Origin: Epithemia pelagica
Taxonomy: Eukaryota > Bacillariophyta > Bacillariophyceae > Surirellales > Surirellaceae
Direction of reading: 5' to 3'
Assembly (NCBI GenBank): GCA_946965045.2
Contig: OX337240.1
Coordinates: forward strand, 2,418,001 to 2,482,000
Length of the DNA: 64,000 nt
Position numbers and translations under genes: made by a program. The number at the start of each line of letters is the position of its first letter. Position 1 is the stretch's first letter. The notes under the pieces were generated by a model. It had not been told where the DNA came from, did not search any database, and was given only the letters and a program-made list of their open reading frames with translations. Below, piece by piece: positions 39,201-46,039 of the stretch.

Positions 39201-42200
39201 ACGACCCAGCCATCCGTCAAGACCACATTGAGAGCCTAGTGGAGCACTTTATCCACACACACACGGCCTATCACAAAGAAGACAATCCACGTTTGAAGAA
39301 GACTTTAGAACAACAACTACCTTCTCTCCAACAGAAACTGAAGGAAGCACTAACCGCTCTCCAACTAGACGAGCAAGTACATCACAGCCGTCTCAGCATG
39401 GAAACACCAAGTCTGAGCAGTACCCTGCACACAGCATGGGAGTTGGCCACCATCTCCGACTATGGTGCCATCATCATCAAGCAAAACAAACAAGGACTCC
39501 CTGGTCATGCCATGGATATCACCATCAATCCAAATGACATCACCCCGGACTCCCACGACGAACATCTGATCAACCTGCCCAGCAAACCAGCCGCCCATGT
39601 CGCGACCACCAAGTTTACGACAACACCGAAACGGAAGAAAAAGAAACCACTCCGTCTGAACCTTCCTTCTAATCCCAATCGTCATCAATTCTTCCCACCA
39701 CTGACTTCTACAAGAACACTGATGATAACCGTGAAGCAAGGCGCTCTCACCGGTTTGCTCGGCACTGGTTTGTTGTATATTGGTCCACATCTGGCTTCAC
39801 GAAAGGCACTTCCATACCTCCTTTCCTGTTTTGGAGGCGCCACCGCTGCTTTGCAGATTGTACACTCTTTGTCGCGTCCCTTCCACTCACCCGTGGATTG
39901 TCTCACCCACCGGTTGATTGTTACATGTCTTCTACCAAACTCTGGCATGTCCTTGGTCCGCTCTGTTGGACGCTGGCTGCGATCAGCACTCGGTCTCTGT
40001 ACCACATCAGAGGGAGAATACCAACCAACCCATGCCATTGCTGTGGCACCGAAACCTCGCTCCCACCACGACCGACACCGATCTCACCCAAAGTCCAAAC
40101 CACGGAAACCAAAACATCGACGAAACCGTAAGAAACACAAAAGAGACAGGACAAACAAGACAACGATTAGACCACTGCAAGGACCACAGCCACTTCCATC
40201 ACTCATGAGCACCACCACCATTCAGGCACATGCTTACACCATGAGCCAAAATCTGGCGCTCCAAGCTGCAATCAATCACCCACGAAAATTTCAGTCAGAA
40301 ATGGAAGACAAACAAGCTTTTCTCCTCATTTGGGATTCAGGCGCAAGTGTCTCCATCACGAACGACAAGAGCGATTTCATTCCAAACAAAGTGAGGGACG
40401 TACCTCCTGACTATCAGGTCCAAGGTTTGGCCGAAGGAGCACAGGTCGAAAGCCAAGGAGTCGTAGAATGGTACATCAAAGACGTCCATGGACGGCTACG
40501 ATGCATCGAACTCCTTGCTCTGTACATACCCGCAGCTGGCTGTCGGCTTCTCAGTACGAGCAGCCTCTTACAACGATACCAAGGGGAAACCATAAGAATC
40601 GAACCACAAGGACTCAAACTTAGCGGTGTGAGAAACGACCCTGCTCGAGGACCAATAAAAGTCGAAATCGAAGCCGAAAGCAACTTACCGAAAAGCATCT
40701 GCTATCACCGACTAGGAGTGAACCGTTCAGTCTCTGCATTCGTTGCCACTGTCACCACAGTCGACGAACGAAACATAAACCTTTCAGCGCCACAAAAGGT
40801 CTGGAGCCAATGGCACATCCGGTTTGGACATGCACCCTTCCGCGTCGTCCAGTTTGTTCTCCGCTCTGGTGTATTGTCGAATGATGAGTCGTCGCGACGA
40901 CTCCACACTGCCGTCTGCAAACTGACAACTCCTCCGTTGTGTGCCGCTTGTCTTTATGGAAAACAAAAGACCAGGCACTCCCCAGGACAGAAAACCGTCA
41001 AAATACAAGACAAAGAAGGAGCCCTGAAAAAGAACCACCTTTTTCCCGGCCAACAAGTTTCAGCAGACCACTTCATCTGCTCGACAAAAGGACGCCTCTA
41101 CACATCAAAAGGCAAAACCAAAGAAGAAGCAATGCTTAGCGGTGGATGCATTTTCGTAGACCACGCAAGTGGATACATCGACGTATCCATGCAAACTCAC
41201 CTTAACACCCACCAAACACTAAAAGCAAAAACAGAATACGAACAACGATGTCAGAACCAAGGAGTGATCATTCAACAATATCACACAGACAATGGCACCG
41301 CCTTCACCTCGAAGAAATACACCGAGCACCTGCAAACCTTTCAGCAAGTAACAAGCTTTGCCGGTGTAGGCGCCCACCACCACAATGGCGTGGCAGAGCG
41401 CAGCATCCAAACCATCATGTCCATGGCAAGGACCATGATGTTACACGCCGCCACCCATTGGCCCGAAGTTGCAGACCCAACTCTTTGGCCCATGGCCGTC
41501 GACCATGCTGTTTTCATCTACAACCGACTCCCCAAGATTGAAACAGGAATTTCCCCCATCGACCTCTTCACCAAGACAAGATGGGAGCAACGCCGCTTCC
41601 ACGATCTTCATGTCTGGGGTGCACCGGCATATGTTCTGAACAAAACAATACAAGACGGTAAGAAATTACCACGATGGAAGCCAAGAAGTCAACGCTGCAT
41701 GTTTGTTGGATTCTCCCAACAACATGCACTCACCGCTCCACTCGTACTCAACCTCGACACGGGCACAATCTCACCGCAATACCACGTTGTCTTCGACGAC
41801 TGGTTTGCAACAGTGGCAGCAACCAACGAAAACTCCCACTCACCACATGCAACAGTTGACCAAATCTTCGCAAACATGGACAACATTCTGCACTCACCAG
41901 GATACGACGATCCACCAGCAGACGACGATTCTCCGAATGACGCGCCCGAAGCCACTGCCTCCGAACTCACCAAAAACAAGATCTTTGAGGCCATGGAAAA
42001 CGCGACCCCTCCTGTTCCACTGGAATACGACACCCCTGCCGTCCCACCAACTTCAACCACGGCTGCCCCTCCCTTGCCCCACCCAGTCAGTACTCCACGT
42101 CCAGTGTCTGCCCCACCCAGTGTTCCGTCGTCGCCTGCCGATGCTCCGTCGCGCATGTCGACCAATCCTCCTCCCCCCACTTTGGCTGCACCGCACAAAC

Positions 42201-44128
42201 TCCCTCCCCTTTCCCTTGAAGATGATTGGACCATGCCCACGGAGCAGAGGGAGAGTACACCAACACAGGCTCCTCCTGCCCCCAAATCACAACCACCTGA
42301 ACACAAGCCACAGAGGGAGCCAACCAAACAGAGGGAGCCATCCAACCAGAGGGAGCATGCCTCTCCAGCCCCTCGTCGATCCGGCCGAAACCGACGTTCA
42401 CCCAATCGTCTCGTCGAATCCATGGACCCCACACACAAGTCCTACCTTGCCCACGTCGATACTCTTGACAACCTACCCTTTCAAGCCACAATTGGACTCT
42501 TCAAGGCAACCATCGTAGACCCCGACACTCTGAGCTACGATCAAGCGTTGAAAGATCCAGACCTTCTTCACTGGCGCAAGGCAGCAAAACAAGAAATTGA
42601 TGAGCTAACAGAAAAAGAGACATGGATTGAAGAGCCACAGTCGGCTGCCAAAACCAAGATTCTACCAGGCACATGGGTTTTCAAACGAAAACGCCACGCC
42701 GATGGAACAATCAAGAAGCACAAAGGACGCTACTGCGTGAGAGGCGACCTTCAAGAACAAGCACCAGACGCCTATTCACCAGTTGTAAATTGGGCAATCA
42801 TCCGAATTTGCATGATCTACGCCCTAAGTCAACAATGGGTAATGGTATGCATAGACTTCAGCAATGCCTTCGTCCAGGCAAAACTCAAGGAACCCATCTG
42901 GATCCACATACCACCTGGTTTCAAGTCAACCCGCTCAGAACCCACCTGCCTACGTCTACTGAAGAGTCTCTACGGTTTGACCATTGCCCCTAGATTATGG
43001 TATGAAAAACTCATTGAAGCTCTTTTGGAAGATGGTTTCAAGAAAAGCGACTATGACGAATGTTTCTTCATGAAACCAGACATGCTTCTCTTTATTTGGG
43101 TGGATGATTGTGGCATCGTTGCACCCACCATGACTCTTGTGGATGCATTCATTGAACGACTGAAAACAAAAGGTTTCGAATTGTCAAAAGACTCCGATTT
43201 CGCAGAATACCTGGGAATCGATTTCAAGCGGAACAAGGACGAGATTGTAATGACTCAACCCGGCTTAATCAAGCGCATCCTCCAAACCACAAAGATGGAA
43301 GACTGCAACGGAAATTGGACCCCTGCAGCGCAGATTGGATTGGGAAGTGATCCCAACGGACCTCCCATGAAAGACAATTGGAACTATCGGTCAGTGGTTG
43401 GTATGTTGTTGTATCTCTCCACCAACACACGGCCAGATATAACGTTTGCCGTGAGTCAAGTGGCACGTTTTTCCAATGATCCAAAACAATCGCACGCTCA
43501 AGCCGTCAAAGCCATCATCCGATATCTCTCACGGACCATCGACAACGGCACCATCTTTCGCCCAAGCAAAGATTATCGGCTTGATTGTTATGTCGATGCA
43601 GACTTCATGGGTCTGCACGGCCGAGAACCAGAAGATGATCCAACAAGTGCCAAGTCCCGAACTGGGTATATCATCTTCTTCGGGGGAAGTCCCCTGGTTT
43701 GGAAATCTCAATTGCAAAGCGAAATTGCAACGAGCACCTTTCACTCCGAATACGTGGCTCTGTCCCAAGCCATGCGAGTTGTAGTCTGGCTGCAAGAAGT
43801 CTTGAACGAGTTAAACTCTTGTGTGAGAATCAATCCAAGTGTGCCACGGATTACTGCAGAAGTCCATGAGGACAACAATAGTGCTTACCTTGTGGCCACC
43901 AACCAACGTCTCACCTCTCGATCTCGCTCGCTGAACAACAAGTGGCACTGGTTTTGGTCCCAGGTGAAAGCCACAAACGCAACCATTGTGTCCTCGAAAT
44001 CCAATATGGAAGATCGAACGATTACGATTTCCAAGATCGACACCAAGTTGCAACGGGCCGACATCCTCACGAAAGGTCTGGCTCGAGAAACCTTTGAGAC
44101 CATCCGAAAACTAAATCAAGGATGGTGA
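36239..44128 (+). CDS. Gag-Pol polyprotein of element 4
   Basis: A single 2629-residue ORF; copia polyproteins are usually 1300-1600. Gag runs to about 37250. It is followed by a CCHC zinc knuckle (CLICGSFDHWAKDCPHK, 37307-37350) and a second zinc motif (WYWCAHCGRW...HSTAQH, 37573-37623). About 850 residues of Asp/Glu-rich, low-complexity spacer follow (37700-40200) with one hydrophobic patch (ALTGLLGTGLLYIG near 39750). Then protease WDSGAS (Asp 40334), pre-integrase His/Cys site, integrase (Asp 41065, Asp 41288, Glu 41396), RT with WVDD at 43097-43108, and RNase H (YVDADFMG). Fusing gag and pol in one frame means the Gag:Pol ratio must be set another way, for example by splicing or protein turnover. 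Confidence 0.92.
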   Translation: MASSETTPKPTFKPPKPTMGDLVQLDEYKWAAWTGGKPLPTWKGLDPTAKTYPATPHQRRFGKDITGFETRCSGLSIRYKKGDNLHEFMKRLNDIFVLRGLDTICYLADPANPKEMRHIVNEHTRFNLKLVQKAAPVHCANFDPYDSENDTAARMCLLDSVELKIRKMLETKTNTTDSFLVTWMTFINLLQSDSVQKYDALSAKIASRTPFMYPGQNISEMAAHMKADCEDLFASGFYKQTLTLSVLQAFALANGDPLYNLGLLNLYPQVQQRILEIRYMTEQDQQDTLDKEGLSFAHICDKAEALYMDAMNLKKWPASTHNKDSKTPPAAFANLSEVQAMALRQHMGDTPLSKGACLICGSFDHWAKDCPHKSSKQASGPRAHSRGGSRGSLNQKPKGNSNRTSRSNNKTTTKSNSGSSVNWKYQAPSQGQSETKTVEGKTWYWCAHCGRWTGTHSTAQHSDDYKGHSKSNKKTSNPGGIAAPQANMISLDLDAGAWAARFPVRNLLSIEDFDSVAPDQTQDDIDSMPSIPDSFWDTFSASGPEDDDDNVSIVVSEGEERRDTTQNESLLNNTVETTDMLLDTRPVDCCDDAKSNDASDESSATTEPPPLIPRFQDDEEEDPDLASLFRNVDSDQTDESVELPPLVPRPITPYGLHQAPATFRPLTFIDPDDLSIAESSDEEEDNDPNAPNRDLMALPPNIRQAFIQAATDELRRVMNLHRIVHPPEDSDDEATETGDTASTTDNDAADGENDQDDEEDDEEEEDEDTDDDDPNGDADDEADDNDHNDDNNDGACPPTMANETNNESETDEEQDPAPEPPDIDFTVDLNKLNLNAKVATINSPWKEYNNSNVGETERTDDTWYDFYEATFTFDKNADPPNTDIHTKIPSDCPVNQEQDQKEPPNFHEQDQATPDRKMPAIQDDEISPIEWETPPSTNSALSPNSLDLSFITPTRLFHAPGEPSAPKKRPSSPIIPFATRQRQMMGEDDPAIRQDHIESLVEHFIHTHTAYHKEDNPRLKKTLEQQLPSLQQKLKEALTALQLDEQVHHSRLSMETPSLSSTLHTAWELATISDYGAIIIKQNKQGLPGHAMDITINPNDITPDSHDEHLINLPSKPAAHVATTKFTTTPKRKKKKPLRLNLPSNPNRHQFFPPLTSTRTLMITVKQGALTGLLGTGLLYIGPHLASRKALPYLLSCFGGATAALQIVHSLSRPFHSPVDCLTHRLIVTCLLPNSGMSLVRSVGRWLRSALGLCTTSEGEYQPTHAIAVAPKPRSHHDRHRSHPKSKPRKPKHRRNRKKHKRDRTNKTTIRPLQGPQPLPSLMSTTTIQAHAYTMSQNLALQAAINHPRKFQSEMEDKQAFLLIWDSGASVSITNDKSDFIPNKVRDVPPDYQVQGLAEGAQVESQGVVEWYIKDVHGRLRCIELLALYIPAAGCRLLSTSSLLQRYQGETIRIEPQGLKLSGVRNDPARGPIKVEIEAESNLPKSICYHRLGVNRSVSAFVATVTTVDERNINLSAPQKVWSQWHIRFGHAPFRVVQFVLRSGVLSNDESSRRLHTAVCKLTTPPLCAACLYGKQKTRHSPGQKTVKIQDKEGALKKNHLFPGQQVSADHFICSTKGRLYTSKGKTKEEAMLSGGCIFVDHASGYIDVSMQTHLNTHQTLKAKTEYEQRCQNQGVIIQQYHTDNGTAFTSKKYTEHLQTFQQVTSFAGVGAHHHNGVAERSIQTIMSMARTMMLHAATHWPEVADPTLWPMAVDHAVFIYNRLPKIETGISPIDLFTKTRWEQRRFHDLHVWGAPAYVLNKTIQDGKKLPRWKPRSQRCMFVGFSQQHALTAPLVLNLDTGTISPQYHVVFDDWFATVAATNENSHSPHATVDQIFANMDNILHSPGYDDPPADDDSPNDAPEATASELTKNKIFEAMENATPPVPLEYDTPAVPPTSTTAAPPLPHPVSTPRPVSAPPSVPSSPADAPSRMSTNPPPPTLAAPHKLPPLSLEDDWTMPTEQRESTPTQAPPAPKSQPPEHKPQREPTKQREPSNQREHASPAPRRSGRNRRSPNRLVESMDPTHKSYLAHVDTLDNLPFQATIGLFKATIVDPDTLSYDQALKDPDLLHWRKAAKQEIDELTEKETWIEEPQSAAKTKILPGTWVFKRKRHADGTIKKHKGRYCVRGDLQEQAPDAYSPVVNWAIIRICMIYALSQQWVMVCIDFSNAFVQAKLKEPIWIHIPPGFKSTRSEPTCLRLLKSLYGLTIAPRLWYEKLIEALLEDGFKKSDYDECFFMKPDMLLFIWVDDCGIVAPTMTLVDAFIERLKTKGFELSKDSDFAEYLGIDFKRNKDEIVMTQPGLIKRILQTTKMEDCNGNWTPAAQIGLGSDPNGPPMKDNWNYRSVVGMLLYLSTNTRPDITFAVSQVARFSNDPKQSHAQAVKAIIRYLSRTIDNGTIFRPSKDYRLDCYVDADFMGLHGREPEDDPTSAKSRTGYIIFFGGSPLVWKSQLQSEIATSTFHSEYVALSQAMRVVVWLQEVLNELNSCVRINPSVPRITAEVHEDNNSAYLVATNQRLTSRSRSLNNKWHWFWSQVKATNATIVSSKSNMEDRTITISKIDTKLQRADILTKGLARETFETIRKLNQGW

Positions 44129-44145
44129 CCTGTGACGCCAAGCCC

Positions 44146-44154
44146 AAGAGGGAG
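44146..44154 (+). other. Polypurine tract of element 4
   Basis: AAGAGGGAG immediately upstream of the 3' LTR, the expected plus-strand primer site. Confidence 0.7.
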
Positions 44155-44656
44155 AGTCGCAGTTTATGTTTTTAGCACCAGTCGCGTTTCCAAATTTGTA
44201 TTTGTGTTTTGAAATATTGAATTTGCACGACTGGCAGTTTGTGTTACATGACCCAATGATATAAGCCTACATGTCGGAATCCGCGCATGCATAACGCGCA
44301 GGATGGGCTTTGGCGCCACAGAACGCCGGGCCACTCGCCGTTTGTGTCTACGACACTCATGTTTTGCTAACTAACCTATGACACAACAAACAACAAATGA
44401 GATAACTATCGTCCATTTGAATCAAGCTGTGCGTTGCAAGATAGCAGATCAATTCCTGGAAACCAAAGCGAGGAATCAAAATGAGGAACTCAAGATCACT
44501 TTGTTTACTCTATAGCTTTAATCATAATATCGATACAGGAGTTTTTGCAACGCAAAAGACTTCTAGGTTGGCGTGGAGACTTGATCAATCTCCACCCCGA
44601 CTACGCGGTATTCCCCTAGCTATTAGTATACCCAGTGTATGCTAGTGACTCTGACA
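44155..44656 (+). repeat. 3' LTR of element 4
   Basis: 502 bp, identical by eye to the 5' LTR, followed by the target duplication CTGGG (44657-44661). Confidence 0.95.
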
Positions 44657-44661
44657 CTGGG

Positions 44662-44939
44662 TGGTGGGGTGGTGGCCGAATCGAACCACCAGCGCGATGA
44701 TTCGAGCGCGGATTCTCGAAAGCGGGCGCAACCGCAACGGTCCCTCTTAAATCCTCTTGGGACAATGGTCTAAAAACGCTAGGAGTTGATTCGTCCGCGA
44801 AATTCCGGTTCCTGGACCAGCATGAGGATGAGCCGCTGTTTTGGCTGTTGGTGGTGGTGATGGTTGCGGTTGCGGCATCCAGAGAAGGAGGAGGATCATG
44901 GCGTTTGGTATGGTTGGACGGCGGTACCACGGATGGCAT
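44662..44939 (-). pseudogene. Detached 5' coding end of the sodium/phosphate cotransporter gene
   Basis: From ATG 44939 the minus strand encodes MPSVVPPSNHTKRHDPPP and about 75 further Ser/Pro/Asn-rich residues, ending RPPPHHP at the element 4 insertion site. Removing element 4 and one CTGGG continues the frame as ATATTTATTSIPPGG into the transporter ORF at 35502. The joined length, 278 + 2596 = 2874 bases, is divisible by three (957 codons plus stop). In the present allele this piece would read into the 3' LTR and stop about ten codons later. It is likely a cytosolic N-terminal tail. Confidence 0.85.
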
Positions 44940-46039
44940 GGCACTCTCCGTGGTCTACCGAATCATTGTCATCAAAAATTTTTTTAAAAAGAGAGAGCAC
45001 ACACACCACAACAAGCATATATATTATGAGACAATCCTCCAACAAAGCCATTCCAAAACAGTCACCATATTCTCGGAAAGCGCGCACGCATCCAAAGAAA
45101 CGAGAAACGATATCAACGACGACAACAATGGATCCGAATGTACCATCATGGAGTTGTTGTTCTGGGACCCTCTCTCCTCTATCGCAAGGATCACATCCAA
45201 GATCAAGGTTTGTTTTTGTTCGGAGCCCACAAAGAGAGAGAGAGTGTGAGACAGCCGCAGCGTCATGTCAAAGAACACTGCGCATTCCTCCACTCTATAA
45301 GAGTCAAGTGTACTCCCCAGGAGGGCTATAGTCCGTAGGTCTCTCGTCCATGAATATTCGAGATTCGATTCGTTGAATGTCGCTCTAGGTTGTTGTCATG
45401 TTACAACGGTATGATCTGATTTCATGTATCACACCCTAACGGATGGAATCTTTCGAACTCGAGATGCATGGGATTCCCATCGACGTTTCTACACTAGTAT
45501 GGATGGAGAGAAGACTGTATTATGTTGTTTCACTGGCCGGGAAATAATCCGCGACCTTTGCTCATTTTGTCGTTATGCGATCGAATGGCGACTTCTTTGA
45601 AGAAGATACCATATCCACTCCAAACTTGTTTCGTTGGCTGTTGGGTCGACGAAGAACACCTCCAAGGTATTGTGTGGCTCAATCTCGTCGACACCTCTCT
45701 ATTCATTAGATTGGTCCAAGCACTGCAGAAACTAGAAACGAGGACGAGTGGTTTCCAAAGCAACAGCGAGAGAAACGGAGAACGCACACGTCTTGCGGGT
45801 AAGTACTACGGTCGCCATTCGGTGTGGCAGCCGTGAAAGAGTGTCGAGATCCTATTGGTGGCTCTTGTTCTTTTTTTTTTTGGAATGACAAGGACTCACA
45901 CCAGGATATCAGCACGGTTGATTTTTGTTGTGGTTCTCCAGTTTGCACAGGAACCACCCAAAAAGGATCCGCATCTCGACCCTCTCGAACCAGTTTGTTG
46001 TTTTCGAGTCGTGAGATATTATATAACACACACAACAGG
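44940..46039. other. Divergent promoter region between the phosphate transporter and the methyltransferase
   Basis: Both neighbours are transcribed outward from here, so it should carry both promoters. Small frames exist on both strands, but none has coding character. A frame on the plus strand is open from 45824 into the methyltransferase gene but lacks an ATG before 46040. Confidence 0.45.

Larger units (their letters stand above)
35503..44656 (+). mobile_element. Complete, very young Ty1/copia retrotransposon (element 4) inside the phosphate transporter gene
   Basis: It is 9154 bp, with two 502-bp LTRs (35503-36004, 44155-44656) that I find identical, a CTGGG target duplication, a GGTTAT primer site directly after the 5' LTR, a polypurine tract AAGAGGGAG directly before the 3' LTR, and one uninterrupted 2629-codon ORF. 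It lies antisense to the host gene. LTRs start AGTCGCAG and end CTGACA, so the 5' end is not TG. Everything expected of an active element is present. Confidence 0.97.

Noticed and set aside
41689-42518. ORFs of about 250-270 codons on both strands
   Set aside because: They overlap the Pro/Ser-rich linker of element 4 pol in other frames; composition explains their openness.
44673-44700. tRNA-like B-box (GGTTCGATTC on the minus strand)
   Set aside because: It lies inside the phosphate transporter coding sequence, and no D-arm, anticodon arm or acceptor stem can be formed around it.
45824-46039. Upstream extension of the methyltransferase frame
   Set aside because: It opens with GTG, not ATG, and the first ATG is at 46040. 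No splice evidence.
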